Below are positions 17,058 through 26,402 of a DNA stretch of 64,000 bases, piece after piece; within the stretch, counting starts at the first letter, position 1; each line of letters starts with the position of its first letter. The position numbers and the translations under genes are program-made. The stretch comes from Prescottella soli (GTDB taxonomy: Bacteria > Actinomycetota > Actinomycetes > Mycobacteriales > Mycobacteriaceae), in contig NZ_CP157276.1 of assembly GCF_040024445.1 (NCBI RefSeq), positions 2,418,001 through 2,482,000 of the forward strand, in the 5' to 3' direction. The notes under the pieces were generated by a model, which had not been told where the DNA came from, did not search any database, and was given only the letters and a program-made list of their open reading frames with translations.

Positions 17058-17711
17058 ATGCCCGGCGCGCAGCCCGTGACGTCGCTGACAGCGCGACGCA
17101 AGGCGCAGACACAACTCGAGATCTCCCGACGCGCGGCCGAGCTGTTCTCCGCGCGCGGGGCGTCGTCGGTGACCGCAGAGGAGATCGCCGCGGCGGCGGG
17201 AATCGGCCTGCGCACCTTCTACCGCTACTTCCGCACCAAGGAGGACGCCGTCTCGCCGCTCCTCGCGGGCGGGGTGACCAACTGGATCACGTACCTCACC
17301 GAAGAGGCGGATGCGTCCGGGGCCACATCCGTCGGCCAGGCCCTCGAGCGCGCGACGCGGCGGGCCCTGACGCCGTCGGAGGACGTCACCGAGGAGATGC
17401 TGCAGTGGACCCGGGGCCTGCTGCGGACGGTGAACGACGAACCCGCTCTGCACGCGGTGTGGCTTCGCGTGCAACACGATTCGGAGGAGGGTCTGGTCGC
17501 GGCGCTGACACCGCTGGTCGGCCCGGATGCCGATCCGCTGACCGTCCGACTCCTCGCGGCCGCCGCGAACGCCGCGATGCGGATCGCGGTCGAGACGTGG
17601 GCCGCAACCGACGCCCCCACCACCGGCCCGGACGGACCCGCGGAACTCGCGGTCGACTGCATGCGCCGCCTCGTCGATCACGCAAACGCGCGCAGCACCG
17701 AAAACAACTGA
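17058..17711 (+). CDS. TetR-family regulator
   Basis: A 217-residue repressor. The N-terminal helix-turn-helix contains SVTAEEIAAAAGIGLRTFYR followed by YFRTKEDAV; the C-terminal helical ligand domain is unassigned. ATG 17058 has GGAGGAGT upstream. It is divergent from the SDR gene and shares operator-like words with it, so autoregulation and SDR control are likely. It resembles the other TetR in this window (42526-43155), especially around the TFYR helix. Confidence 0.9.
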   Translation: MPGAQPVTSLTARRKAQTQLEISRRAAELFSARGASSVTAEEIAAAAGIGLRTFYRYFRTKEDAVSPLLAGGVTNWITYLTEEADASGATSVGQALERATRRALTPSEDVTEEMLQWTRGLLRTVNDEPALHAVWLRVQHDSEEGLVAALTPLVGPDADPLTVRLLAAAANAAMRIAVETWAATDAPTTGPDGPAELAVDCMRRLVDHANARSTENN

Positions 17712-17761
17712 GCCGCATCCCCTTTCCGGGAATGCGGCTCAGCAGAGGACGCGGGTGGCGC

Positions 17762-18232
17762 TCAGCGCACCTCGGCGATGAGTTCGACCTCGACGGGCGA
17801 CCCGAGCGGCAGCTCGGCGACGCCGACCGCCGACCGCGCGTGGATCCCGGCGTCCCCGAACACCTCACCGAGGAACTCGGACGCGCCGTTGATCACGCCG
17901 GGCTGACCGGTGAAGCCCTCGGCCGAGGCCACGAAGCCGACGACCTTGACGATGCGCACGATCGAATCCAGGCCGACCAGGGCGTCCACGGCGGCGAGCG
18001 CGTTCAGCGCGCACTGGCGGGCGGCGGCCTTCGCGTCGGCCTCCGAGACGTCCGCGCCGAGCTTGCCGACGATCGGCAGCTTGCCGTCGACGAACGGCAG
18101 CTGACCCGAGGTGTGGACGTGGTTTCCGGTGCGGACGGCCGGCACGTACGCGGCGACGGGCGCGGCCACCGGCGGCAGGTCGATGCCCAGTTCGGCCAGG
18201 CGCGCGGTCCAGGACTGTGTGGTGTCTGCCAC
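17762..18232 (-). CDS. RidA family protein (Rv3678c-like)
   Basis: A 156-residue Rid-type enamine/imine deaminase. It has the RidA core HTSGQLPFVDGKLP and the C-terminal SAVGVAELPLGSPVEVELIA; the residue equivalent to catalytic Arg appears as ARSAVG. The start is GTG at 18232, 4 nt after the stop of the DUF4177-like gene, so the two are co-transcribed. The gene order small protein-RidA opposite the ArsA pair is the same as in M. tuberculosis. Its likely role is clearing reactive enamines, but no substrate is shown. Confidence 0.88.
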   Translation of the reverse strand: MADTTQSWTARLAELGIDLPPVAAPVAAYVPAVRTGNHVHTSGQLPFVDGKLPIVGKLGADVSEADAKAAARQCALNALAAVDALVGLDSIVRIVKVVGFVASAEGFTGQPGVINGASEFLGEVFGDAGIHARSAVGVAELPLGSPVEVELIAEVR

Positions 18233-18236
18233 GGTC

Positions 18237-18401
18237 TCAGCCCTTCGGACGCTTGAGGTAGGCCACGTGCTGCTCGCCCGTCGGGCCGGGGAGCACGGTC
18301 ACCAGTTCCCAACCGTCCCCGCCCCACTGGTCGAGGATCGCCTTGGTGGCGTGCGTCAGCAGCGGCACGGTCGCGTACTCCCAGGTAGTCAATTCGCTCA
18401 T
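18237..18401 (-). CDS. Small DUF4177-like protein
   Basis: A 54-residue gene easily missed by size filters. The protein begins MSELTTWEYATVPLL, has WGGDGWELVTVLPG in the middle and ends AYLKRPKG, the pattern of DUF4177 proteins. It matches the position of Rv3678A. It lies directly upstream of ridA on the same strand and divergent from the ArsA pair across 49 nt. Function unknown. Confidence 0.85.
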   Translation of the reverse strand: MSELTTWEYATVPLLTHATKAILDQWGGDGWELVTVLPGPTGEQHVAYLKRPKG

Positions 18402-18450
18402 GCCGTGGAGCCTATCCCCCGCACGTGCGCGCTCCTCGACTTATAGGCTC

Positions 18451-19497
18451 GTGCCCGTGGCAGCACCGACAGACACGGCCGCACACGGGCGTCCGCACCC
18501 CGACGAGCCGGCATGGCCTCCCAGCGCAGGCGCGGCGCGCCTGCACTTCGTCTCCGGCAAGGGCGGCACCGGCAAGTCGACCGTGGCCGCCGCACTGGCG
18601 CTCGCGCTCGCCGCCGGCGGACGACGCGTGCTCCTGATCGAGGTCGAGGGCCGGCAGGGCATCGCGCAGCTGTTCGACGTGCCGCCCCTCCCGCCACAGG
18701 AGACCAAGATCGCGACCGCCGAGGGCGGCGGTGAGGTGTTCGCGCTCGCGGTCGACCTCGAGACCGCGTTCCTCGAGTACCTCGACATGTTCTACAACCT
18801 GGGCTTCGCGGGCCGCGCGATGAAGAAGATCGGCGCGGTCGAGTTCGCGACCACGCTCGCGCCGGGCCTGCGCGACGTCCTGCTCACCGGCAAGATCAAG
18901 GAGTGCGCGGTGCGCACCGACAAGTCCGGCCGCCGCGCGTACGACGCCGTCGTGGTGGACGCGCCGCCGACCGGCCGGATCGGCAAGTTCCTCGACGTGA
19001 CCCGCGCGATGTCGGAGCTGGCGAAGGGCGGGCCGATCCACTCGCAGAGCCAGGGCGTCGTGCGGCTGCTGCACTCGGACGAGACGGTCGTGCATCTGGT
19101 GACGCTGCTCGAGGCGCTGCCGGTGCAGGAGACCGCGGACGCCGTCGCCGAGCTCGCGGCCGCCGACCTGCACCTGGGCACGGTGATCGTCAACCGCACC
19201 AACACGGCGTTCCTGCCGCAGGACGCGCTCGCCGACGCCGCGAAGGGCCGCGTCGATGCCGACGCGGTCCGCAAGGGCCTGGCGCGGGCGGGCATCACGC
19301 TGTCCGACGACGACTTCGCCGGGCTGCTGACCGAGACGATCGAACACGCGGCGACGCTGGCCGCGCAGGACGAGAGCGCCGCGCAACTCGACGACGTGAA
19401 GGTGGCCCGCATGCATCTGCCCGCGCTGGTGGACGGCGTCGACCTCGGCGGGCTCTACGAGCTCGCCGAGTGCCTGACCGAGCAGGGTGTGCGATGA
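18451..19497 (+). CDS. ArsA/Get3-type ATPase, first of a pair (Rv3679-like)
   Basis: A 348-residue deviant-Walker-A ATPase of the ArsA/MinD class. The P-loop [10 protein letters not shown] (35-44) carries the signature lysine, and Walker-B/switch residues lie in [11 protein letters not shown]. The protein also has the conserved LDMFYNLGF segment of the mycobacterial orthologue. Starts at GTG 18451 or 18457 are both possible; upstream ATG frames are rejected because similarity to the orthologue begins near ARLHFVSG. It overlaps the second ATPase by ATGA. In M. tuberculosis the pair (BagA/BagB) has been linked to stress resistance; the cargo is unknown. Confidence 0.9.
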   Translation: MPVAAPTDTAAHGRPHPDEPAWPPSAGAARLHFVSGKGGTGKSTVAAALALALAAGGRRVLLIEVEGRQGIAQLFDVPPLPPQETKIATAEGGGEVFALAVDLETAFLEYLDMFYNLGFAGRAMKKIGAVEFATTLAPGLRDVLLTGKIKECAVRTDKSGRRAYDAVVVDAPPTGRIGKFLDVTRAMSELAKGGPIHSQSQGVVRLLHSDETVVHLVTLLEALPVQETADAVAELAAADLHLGTVIVNRTNTAFLPQDALADAAKGRVDADAVRKGLARAGITLSDDDFAGLLTETIEHAATLAAQDESAAQLDDVKVARMHLPALVDGVDLGGLYELAECLTEQGVR

Positions 19498-20633
19498 ACC
19501 CACCCCGGACCGCGCCGGCCCTCGACCTCGGCGGCCTCCTCGCCGACCCGAACACCCGCATCGTCGTGTGCTGCGGCGCCGGTGGCGTCGGCAAGACGAC
19601 CACCGCCGCGTCGATGGCCCTGCGCGCGGCCGAGCAGGGCCGGCGCGTCGCCGTCCTGACGATCGATCCGGCCCGACGGCTCGCGCAGGCGCTCGGGGTG
19701 CAGGACCTCGACAACGAGCCGCAACTGGTGGAGCTGGCCCCCGGGTCGACCGGCGAGCTGCACGCGATGATGCTGAACATGCGCCGCACGTTCGACGAGA
19801 TGGTGCTCGAGCACTCGGCACCCGGCAAGGCCGAGCAGATCCTCGCGAATCCCTTCTACCAAACGGTCGCCACGTCGTTCTCCGGCACGCAGGAGTACAT
19901 GGCGATGGAGAAGCTCGGTCAGCTCGCGGCCGACGACCGGTGGGACCTGGTGATCGTGGACACGCCGCCGTCGCGCAACGCGCTCGACTTCCTCGACGCG
20001 CCACAACGCCTGGGAGCCTTCCTCGACGGCCGGATGATCCGCCTGCTGACCGCGCCGGGACGCGGCATCGGCCGGCTCGTGACGGGTGCGATGGGGCTGG
20101 CCCTCAAGGGTGTCTCGACGGTGGTGGGCAGCCAGATGCTGTCCGACGCGTCGGCGTTCGTACAGTCGCTGGACTCGATGTTCGGCGGCTTCCGGGAGCG
20201 TGCGACGCGCACGTACGAGCTGCTCCGCCAGGAGGGCACGCAGTTCGTGGTGATCGCGGCCGCCGAACCCGACGCGCTGCGCGAGGCCGCGTTCTTCGTC
20301 GACCGGCTGTCCGGAGACCGGATGCCGCTGGCGGGCCTGGTGCTCAACCGGACCCACCCGACGCTGTGCTCGGTGTCCGCCGACCACGCCCTCACCGGCG
20401 CCGATCTGCTGGAGGAGAGCGAGCCCGCGGACGCGGCGAACGAGCTGACCTCTGCGGTTCTGCGGGTGCACGCGCATCGGGCGGTGACCGCGAAGCGGGA
20501 GCTGCGACTGCTGAGCCGGTTCACCGCGTCACACCAGCACGTACCGATCATCGGGGTGCCGTCGCTGCCCTTCGAGGTGTCGGACCTCGAGGCGCTGCGT
20601 GCGGTGGGCGACCAGCTCACCCGTCAGGGCTGA
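19494..20633 (+). CDS. ArsA/Get3-type ATPase, second of a pair (Rv3680-like)
   Basis: A 379-residue ArsA-family ATPase with P-loop GAGGVGKTT (28-36), switch region [14 protein letters not shown] and [12 protein letters not shown]. It is longer than its partner and has a helical insert rich in Met and Phe ([27 protein letters not shown]), typical of Get3-like client grooves. The start ATG overlaps the preceding TGA. The pair probably forms a heteromer, as suggested for the mycobacterial proteins. No arsenite-binding cysteine triad is evident, so arsenic transport is unlikely. Confidence 0.92.
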   Translation: MNPPRTAPALDLGGLLADPNTRIVVCCGAGGVGKTTTAASMALRAAEQGRRVAVLTIDPARRLAQALGVQDLDNEPQLVELAPGSTGELHAMMLNMRRTFDEMVLEHSAPGKAEQILANPFYQTVATSFSGTQEYMAMEKLGQLAADDRWDLVIVDTPPSRNALDFLDAPQRLGAFLDGRMIRLLTAPGRGIGRLVTGAMGLALKGVSTVVGSQMLSDASAFVQSLDSMFGGFRERATRTYELLRQEGTQFVVIAAAEPDALREAAFFVDRLSGDRMPLAGLVLNRTHPTLCSVSADHALTGADLLEESEPADAANELTSAVLRVHAHRAVTAKRELRLLSRFTASHQHVPIIGVPSLPFEVSDLEALRAVGDQLTRQG

Positions 20634-20660
20634 CCGCCGATCCCCGGCGAGACGCGGCCG

Positions 20661-20683
20661 CAGCGGCGCCCGCGGCGCCGCTG
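20661..20683. terminator. GC-rich hairpin between converging genes
   Basis: CAGCGGCGCC (20661-20670), loop CGC, and the exact complement (20674-20683). It sits between the converging ArsA-type and whiB4 genes and could stop both transcripts, but no T tract follows on either strand. Confidence 0.45.
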
Positions 20684-20751
20684 CCTCCACGACGTTGTTC
20701 CGTTCGACCGATCCGGACCTACTCCCCGACGAGGACCGATTCGGAAATTGA

Positions 20752-21075
20752 TCAGACTGCGGACTGGTGCTGACGCTGAGCGTCGAAGAAGTCGGCCCAG
20801 GACTCGACCTCCGGGTGCTGCTTGAGCAGTGCACGACGCTGACGTTCGGTCATGCCACCCCACACGCCGAACTCGACCTTGTTGTCCAGCGCGTCGGCAC
20901 CACACTGCATGAGGACCGGGCAGTGCCGGCAGATGGTTGCCGCCTTGCGCTGCGCCGCGCCGCGGACGAAGAGTTGATCGGGGTCGACTTCACGGCATCG
21001 TGCCTGCGCGACCCACTGGATGCGGGCTTCCGCTTCCTCGTAGTCAAGCCGCGCGGCGGGGCTGGTCATGTGCAT
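20752..21075 (-). CDS. whiB4: WhiB4-type iron-sulfur regulator
   Basis: Redox-responsive DNA-binding protein, 107 residues. The four cluster ligands are Cys27, Cys49, Cys52 and Cys58, followed by the WhiB turn GVWGG (70-74) and a basic stretch ERQRRALLKQ. It is next to the ArsA pair and divergent from ponA2, matching the placing of Rv3681c. The start ATG at 21075 has AAGGGGAA at a proper distance; ATG 21069 is an alternative two codons in. WhiB4 in mycobacteria senses oxygen and NO. Confidence 0.95.
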   Translation of the reverse strand: MHMTSPAARLDYEEAEARIQWVAQARCREVDPDQLFVRGAAQRKAATICRHCPVLMQCGADALDNKVEFGVWGGMTERQRRALLKQHPEVESWADFFDAQRQHQSAV

Positions 21076-21165
21076 TCGGTTCCCCTTCGGTCCAAACGCC
21101 GTTCCCCACGGCGCTCAGGATGTTCACGCAGTCCCCCGGCTATCACGTGACGACTGCACCACATT

Positions 21166-21211
21166 CCTAATCCAGTGTTAGCTGTATCACACTGACGAGA
21201 GCTAACTTAGG
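21166..21211. repeat. Nested inverted repeat between whiB4 and ponA2
   Basis: CCTAA (21166-21170) and GTTAGCT (21177-21183) are mirrored by AGCTAAC (21200-21206) and TTAGG (21207-21211). The two-level dyad lies in the divergent promoter region of 297 nt and could bind a dimeric regulator. The words resemble half sites of IdeR boxes but do not make a full box. Confidence 0.4.
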
Positions 21212-21359
21212 TAAAGATCGCCCGCTGCGCAAGATCGAGAGCGTAGATTCTGGTACGCCCGTGCATTCTTCGTCGCATTTGCCCGGGTCAAATGCGGTCT
21301 TCGTCGTCAAACAAGCGTCCAGTTTGAGTCGTCCACCGGGACAGTCGGTCCGTTCGACG

Positions 21360-21365
21360 TACTCT
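21360..21365 (+). promoter_or_regulatory. -10 hexamer of a leaderless ponA2 promoter
   Basis: TACTCT fits TANNNT and ends 7 nt before the GTG at 21373. No ribosome site is seen before the GTG. Confidence 0.55.
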
Positions 21366-21372
21366 GTAGCTC

Positions 21373-23697
21373 GTGTCGAGAGCCAAAACGATCGCCAAGC
21401 TCGCGGGATGTTCCGCACTCGCCGGCGTCCTCCTCGCCGGAGTGATGTTTCCGCTGGCAGGAGGCTTCGGCTTCGCCTCCAACCGCGCCACCGACGCCGT
21501 CGACAACGTCTCGGCGGAACTCGTCGAGGGCACCGTTCCCGCAGTGACGACGATGACGGACGTCGCCGGCAACCCGATCGCGTGGCTCTACGAGCAACGC
21601 CGCTTCGAGGTCCCGAGCGACAAGATTTCCAACGACATGAAGTTGTCGCTCGTCTCGATCGAGGACAAGCGCTTCGCCGACCATCAGGGCGTCGACTGGC
21701 AGGGCACACTGCGCGCGTTCATGACGAACACGACCAGCGGCGAGGTCCAGCAGGGCGCCTCCACCATCGACCAGCAGTACGTCAAGAACTACCAATTGCT
21801 GGTGGTGGCCCGGAACGACGCCGAACGGCGCGCCGCCATCGAGACCACGCCCGCGCGCAAGATCCGCGAGATCCGGATGGCGTTGACGCTCGACAAGAAG
21901 CTGAGCAAGGACGAGATCCTCACCCGGTATCTCAACCTCGTTCCGTTCGGCAACGGCTCGTTCGGCATCCAGGACGCCGCGCAGACGTACTTCGGTATCG
22001 ACGCCAAGGACCTGAATCTGACGCAGTCGGCGATGCTGGCCGGCATGGTGCAGTCCAGCTCGGCGCTGAACCCGTACACCAACCCGGAAGGCGTGCTCGA
22101 GCGCCGCAACACGGTCCTCGACACGATGATCACGAACATCCCGGACCGGGCCACCGAGATCCGGGCCGCCAAGACCGAGCCGCTCGGTGTGCTGCCGGAA
22201 CCGAACGCACTGCCGCGCGGCTGCATCGCCGCCGGCGATCAGGGCTTCTTCTGCGACTACGCGCTGCAGTACCTCGCGGCGGCGGGCCTGAGCAAGGAAC
22301 AGATCAACCGTGGCGGCTACACGATCAAGACCACCCTCGACCCGTCGGTGCAGAAGTCGGTGAAGTCGGCGCTCGTCGCCAACGCCGACCCCAAGCTCGA
22401 CGGCATCGCGAACGTGATGAACGTGGTCCAGCCGGGCCAGGACCAGCATCGGGTGCTGGCGATGGCATCGAGCCGCGCGTACGGCCTCGACACCGCCGCG
22501 GAGCAGACCGTGCAGCCGCAGCCGTACACGCTGGTCGGCCACGGCGCCGGATCGATCTTCAAGATCTTCACCACGGCGGCCGCGATGGAGAAGGGCCTCG
22601 GCACCAGCGCGGTGCTCGACGTGCCCCGACGCTTCGAGGCCCGCGGCATGGGTAACGGCGGCGCGCGCGGCTGTCCCGCGGCGACGTACTGCGTCGAGAA
22701 CGCCACCCCCAACTACGCGGCCAAGCTGTCGGTCACGGACGCGCTCGCGCAGTCACCGAACACCGCGTTCGTGAAGCTGATCGAGTCCACGGGCGTCACG
22801 CCGACGGTCGACATGGCCGTCCGACTGGGTCTGCGCTCGTACACGGTCGCCGGCTCGTCGGGCTTCGGCGACCAGAGCATGGCGGACATGCAGAAGCAGC
22901 AGAACCTGGGCTCGTTCACGCTCGGCCCCACGTGGGTCAATCCGCTCGAGCTGGCCAACGTCGCGGCAACGCTGGCGTCCCACGGCAAGTGGTGCCCGCC
23001 GACGCCGATCGACTCGATCACCGACCGCGAGGGCAAGCCGGTCTCCATCACGCAGGAAGCGTGCGAGCAGGTGGTCGACCCGGGTCTGGCCGACACGCTG
23101 TCGGTGGCGCTGAGCAAGGACGACCAACCGAGCGGCACGTCGTACGCGGCCGCCAGCTCGGCCGGCTGGAAGCTCCCGATGTCGGGCAAGACGGGCACCA
23201 CCGAGTCGCACATGTCGTCGGGATTCCTCGGGTTCACCAACAACCTGGCCGCGAGCGTGCTGGTGTACGGCGACTCGACGACCCCCGGCGAGATCTGCTC
23301 GGCGCCGCTGCGTCCGTGCGGTGACGGCAACCTGTACGGCGGCACCGAACCGGCCCGCACGTGGTACCAGGCGATGACGCCGATCGTCGGCAACTTCGGC
23401 CCCACCGCGCTGCCGCCGGTCGACGAGAAGTACGTGAAGGGCTCACAGAACGCCCAGGTGCCCGACGTCGTCGGCATGACGCAGGACGCGGCGACGGCCG
23501 CCCTCAAGGCCGCCGGTTTCACGGTGAACCCGGTGAACACCAAGTCGGACGTCCCCAAGGGCAACGTCACGGGCAGCGCACCGGCGGGCTTGGCGGTGCC
23601 GGGCTCCGCGGTGACGATCTACGTCAGCGACGGCTCGGTGAAGGCGACGCCGTCGGGTTCCGCGTCGCCGGGTCCGACACCGTCACCCGGCGGCTGA
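21373..23697 (+). CDS. ponA2: Class A penicillin-binding protein PonA2
   Basis: Bifunctional peptidoglycan glycosyltransferase/transpeptidase, 774 residues. A membrane anchor (about 9-34) precedes the GT51 domain: Glu97 in EDKRFADH, QGASTIDQQ (127-135) and ARKIREIRMAL. The transpeptidase has SIFK (Ser394), SPN (461-463) and SGKTGTTE. A single PASTA domain (VPDVVGMTQDAATAAL onwards) and a Pro/Ser/Gly tail close the protein. The GTG at 21373 is supported by a -10 box 7 nt upstream. It matches Rv3682 in order and domain make-up; in mycobacteria it helps survival in stasis and acid. Confidence 0.96.
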   Translation: MSRAKTIAKLAGCSALAGVLLAGVMFPLAGGFGFASNRATDAVDNVSAELVEGTVPAVTTMTDVAGNPIAWLYEQRRFEVPSDKISNDMKLSLVSIEDKRFADHQGVDWQGTLRAFMTNTTSGEVQQGASTIDQQYVKNYQLLVVARNDAERRAAIETTPARKIREIRMALTLDKKLSKDEILTRYLNLVPFGNGSFGIQDAAQTYFGIDAKDLNLTQSAMLAGMVQSSSALNPYTNPEGVLERRNTVLDTMITNIPDRATEIRAAKTEPLGVLPEPNALPRGCIAAGDQGFFCDYALQYLAAAGLSKEQINRGGYTIKTTLDPSVQKSVKSALVANADPKLDGIANVMNVVQPGQDQHRVLAMASSRAYGLDTAAEQTVQPQPYTLVGHGAGSIFKIFTTAAAMEKGLGTSAVLDVPRRFEARGMGNGGARGCPAATYCVENATPNYAAKLSVTDALAQSPNTAFVKLIESTGVTPTVDMAVRLGLRSYTVAGSSGFGDQSMADMQKQQNLGSFTLGPTWVNPLELANVAATLASHGKWCPPTPIDSITDREGKPVSITQEACEQVVDPGLADTLSVALSKDDQPSGTSYAAASSAGWKLPMSGKTGTTESHMSSGFLGFTNNLAASVLVYGDSTTPGEICSAPLRPCGDGNLYGGTEPARTWYQAMTPIVGNFGPTALPPVDEKYVKGSQNAQVPDVVGMTQDAATAALKAAGFTVNPVNTKSDVPKGNVTGSAPAGLAVPGSAVTIYVSDGSVKATPSGSASPGPTPSPGG

Positions 23698-23742
23698 CCC
23701 TTCCCGCGTTTCGTCCGGCCCGGTCCCGGGTAGTCGCGGGAC

Positions 23743-24384
23743 ATGAACCTTCGTCACCTGTACAACCGGGCCGAGTCGGCGTCGTTCCTCGACGGGATCA
23801 GCGCGACGATCCAGCACCGCATCCAGGCGGGGCTGGGCCGCACGCCGATCGGTGATCGACTGCGCGGCGACTGGCTCGGACATCCCGTGCATCCGGGCCT
23901 CGTCGCGATCCCCATCGGGGCGTGGACGAGCTCCCTCGTCTTCGACGTCGTCCTCCGCGATCCGCGGGGCGCGCGGCGGCTGATCGGCATCGGGTTGGCC
24001 GCGACACCGCCGACGCTGGCGACCGGCTGGGCGGACTGGAGCGAGCGCGACACCCGTCAACGCCGCGTGGGGCTGCTGCACGCCGGGGCCAACGCCACCG
24101 GCATCGGTCTGATGATCGCCTCGTTCCGCCGGCACAAGAACGCGCCCGGGCGCTCCGCCACGGCACTGAGTGCACTCGCCCTGACGGCCGTCGGCGTGGG
24201 CGGCGCCCTCGGCGGACACCTCGTCTTCGGCCAGGGCGCCGGGCTCGAGATGGCCTCCGAGAGCCACGGTCCCGCCTTCGATCCGGTGCTCGCCGAGGTC
24301 GACTCCGCCGCCGAGGAGAGGGCCGTGGAGGAGAAGACCACGAACGGCCACCGCCACCACGTGTCGATGGGGCGACACCGATGA
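23743..24384 (+). CDS. DUF2231-like membrane protein
   Basis: A 213-residue membrane protein. WLGHPVHPGLVAIPIGAWTS, with the paired histidine-proline motif, and GWADW are typical of the DUF2231 family. About four hydrophobic segments cover residues 52-170, and the C-terminal 45 residues are charged and histidine-rich. It overlaps the DJ-1-like gene by ATGA, so the two are coupled. Function unknown; heme or quinone binding has been suggested for some relatives. Confidence 0.75.
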   Translation: MNLRHLYNRAESASFLDGISATIQHRIQAGLGRTPIGDRLRGDWLGHPVHPGLVAIPIGAWTSSLVFDVVLRDPRGARRLIGIGLAATPPTLATGWADWSERDTRQRRVGLLHAGANATGIGLMIASFRRHKNAPGRSATALSALALTAVGVGGALGGHLVFGQGAGLEMASESHGPAFDPVLAEVDSAAEERAVEEKTTNGHRHHVSMGRHR

Positions 24385-24944
24385 CCGCCGGGACGGCGCT
24401 GCGGGGACGGACCGTCGCGATCCTCGCCACGAACGGTGTCGAGGAGTCCGAACTCGTCGAGCCACGCAAGGCTGTCGAGCAGGCGGGCGCCGCCACCCAA
24501 CTGCTGTCGCTGTCGATCGGACGGATCCAGGCGATGAAGGGCGACGTCCACACCGCCGGCCTCTACGACGTCGACGCCGTCGTGGCGGACGTGACGATCG
24601 AGGACTTCGATGCCCTGATCCTGCCCGGCGGAACGACCAATCCCGATCACCTCCGGCAGAACAAGAAAGCCGTTGCGTTCGTTCACGATTTCGTCGAGGC
24701 AGGGAAGCCTGTCGGCGCGATCTGCCACGGTCCGTGGACCCTGGTGGAGGCCGACGTCGTCCGTGGCCGCACATTGACGTCGTACCCGAGCATTCGAACC
24801 GACATCCGCAACGCGGGCGGCAACGTCGTCGAACGTGAGGTCGTGATCGACGGCGCTCTGGTGTCGAGCCGCAATCCGCACGACCTGCCCGCGTTCTGCG
24901 ACGCGATCGTCGATGTCTTCGCGGCCACGACCACGCAGGTCTGA
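24381..24944 (+). CDS. DJ-1/PfpI family protein
   Basis: A 187-residue PfpI-type glutamine-amidotransferase-fold protein. The nucleophile elbow GAICHGPWTL carries the conserved cysteine and histidine; an upstream Glu lies in NGVEESELVEPRKA. Family members are reported as deglycases, chaperones or weak peptidases. The start ATG overlaps the stop of the DUF2231-like gene. It converges with the secreted protein gene after 3 nt. Confidence 0.9.
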   Translation: MTAGTALRGRTVAILATNGVEESELVEPRKAVEQAGAATQLLSLSIGRIQAMKGDVHTAGLYDVDAVVADVTIEDFDALILPGGTTNPDHLRQNKKAVAFVHDFVEAGKPVGAICHGPWTLVEADVVRGRTLTSYPSIRTDIRNAGGNVVEREVVIDGALVSSRNPHDLPAFCDAIVDVFAATTTQV

Positions 24945-24947
24945 CCG

Positions 24948-25736
24948 CTAGCGCCCGAGCGTCACCTGGACGCCGCCGTCGACCGGGACGACGTCGTTCG
25001 CGACCGCCCCGAAACACGTGAGGTTCGGGCGTCGGGGGCCGACCAGGACCGCCGCGCCGGAGTAGTCGATCGGCGTCGCAAATGCCGTCGGCGTGCCCAG
25101 ACGCACACGCGCGTGCGGGATCTCGGCACACGATCCGGACGAACCGTAGTAGCCGACGGACTGATACCCGACGGGCATCATGCGGCGGAGTTCGTTGGTG
25201 ATCTGAACCCCGCTGAGCGCACGTGGGTAGCGCATCGCGCCGTCATCCAGGGACGCCTGCCAATAGTTGGACCCCATCTGCTCGACCTTCAGGGTGTAGC
25301 TCTTGCCCAGCACGAAGTCGAAGAAGTCACCCCGACACGTCATCCCGCCGGTCGTCGGCCCGACGGGGCCGCACCCGGGGCTCTGGATGTCGGGGCCGAA
25401 ATAGCTGAAGACGGTGCGGGCGACGAGAGGACCGTCGGCGGTGGGGCGCTCGATCTCGAGGCCGATGTAGCCGCTCTGCCAGTTCTGGAAGCCGAAATGC
25501 TGACCGACGGACAGGGTTTGCCCCGGCCCGGTCACGCCGATCTCGTCGATCGTGACCGGAAACGCGAACTCGGAGACCCCCTTCGAGCCCCCGTTGGTCG
25601 CCAGCCAGTCGATCTGCACCAACTCACCGGGGACCACCGCAGCCGTCGCGGCCGGCGGTGCGGCCACCGCGAGCGCAGCGGCCGCCCCCGCGGAAGCCAC
25701 CAGTGCCCGCGCCGCCCTCGAACCGATCCACCCCAT
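24948..25736 (-). CDS. Secreted protein of unknown function
   Basis: A 262-residue protein with an alanine-rich signal peptide (about 1-33, ending TAAVVP) and no further membrane segment. The mature part is rich in beta-prone and aromatic residues (HFGFQNWQSGYIGLEIE; KVEQMGSNYWQASLDD) with several cysteines (SPGCGPVG, TCRGDFF, GSCAEIP, LTCFGA), suggesting a disulfide-stabilised beta fold. I do not recognise the family. It is monocistronic, between converging and divergent neighbours. Confidence 0.7.
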   Translation of the reverse strand: MGWIGSRAARALVASAGAAAALAVAAPPAATAAVVPGELVQIDWLATNGGSKGVSEFAFPVTIDEIGVTGPGQTLSVGQHFGFQNWQSGYIGLEIERPTADGPLVARTVFSYFGPDIQSPGCGPVGPTTGGMTCRGDFFDFVLGKSYTLKVEQMGSNYWQASLDDGAMRYPRALSGVQITNELRRMMPVGYQSVGYYGSSGSCAEIPHARVRLGTPTAFATPIDYSGAAVLVGPRRPNLTCFGAVANDVVPVDGGVQVTLGR

Positions 25737-25858
25737 GCCGATCTCCTCCCCGTGGAGGGCGCGGTAGCGCCCTCGATCATGGTGATGATCTTGTGCGGAG
25801 ATGCGATCGTTACGAACAGGAACGATCGGACGGGACGCGGCGGTGGCGTTCGCCGGAT

Positions 25859-26335
25859 CTAGAGACGGTCCTTGACCGCCTTGGAGATTCGCGATCCGTC
25901 GGCCTTGCCCGCGGCAAGGGCGGTGGCAGCCTTCATGACCTGTCCCATCTGCCGCGGGCCGGGGCGCTCGCCGAGCTCCTCTGCGACCTGCGCGATGGCG
26001 GTGTCCGCGACGTCGGCCAGTTCGGCGTCGGTGAGCGGGGAGGGCAGGTAGGAGTCGATGACCTGCGCCTCGGCGCGCTCGGTGGCGGCCAGTTCACCGC
26101 GGCCGGCTTCGGTGTAGATCTCCGCGGCCTCGCCACGCTTCTTCGACTCCTTGGTGAGAATCTTGAGGACCTCGTCGTCGCTGAGTTCGCGGGCCTCCTT
26201 ACCGGAGGTCTCCTCCTTCTGCACCGCGGCGAGGATCATGCGCAGTGTCGACAGGCGCAGCTGATCCTTGTCCTTCATCGCGGCGGTGAGGTCGGCGCGG
26301 AGCGTGGACTTGAGCGTGGGAGCGGTGTCGGCCAT
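25859..26335 (-). CDS. GatB/YqeY domain protein
   Basis: A 158-residue helical protein of the YqeY family: LKSTLRADLTAAMKDKDQLR at the N-terminus, LRMILAAVQKEE, and GQVMKAATALAAGKADGSRI at the C-terminal helical domain related to the tail of GatB. This tail contacts tRNA in the amidotransferase; the free-standing protein has no firm role. M. tuberculosis Rv3688c is the counterpart. It is divergent from the metallophosphoesterase across 67 nt. Confidence 0.9.
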   Translation of the reverse strand: MADTAPTLKSTLRADLTAAMKDKDQLRLSTLRMILAAVQKEETSGKEARELSDDEVLKILTKESKKRGEAAEIYTEAGRGELAATERAEAQVIDSYLPSPLTDAELADVADTAIAQVAEELGERPGPRQMGQVMKAATALAAGKADGSRISKAVKDRL

Positions 26336-26390
26336 GCGCCGAACGGTACGCGCCCGGTGCGGTGTCCTGCACCTTCATTGCCGACACCCG

Positions 26391-26396
26391 TATTCT
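26391..26396 (+). promoter_or_regulatory. -10 hexamer of a leaderless metallophosphoesterase promoter
   Basis: TATTCT fits TANNNT. Transcription from the expected distance begins at the tandem GTG codons at 26400/26403. Confidence 0.55.
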
Positions 26397-26402
26397 GAGG
26401 TG

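Noticed and set aside
18442-18450. Leaderless promoter for the first ArsA gene (TATAGG)
   Set aside because: The hexamer lacks the final T and spacing to either GTG is not right; left as unproven.
18343-18450. N-terminal extension of the first ArsA ATPase
   Set aside because: It overlaps the opposite small gene and has no similarity pattern; the orthologue begins near the GTG at 18451.
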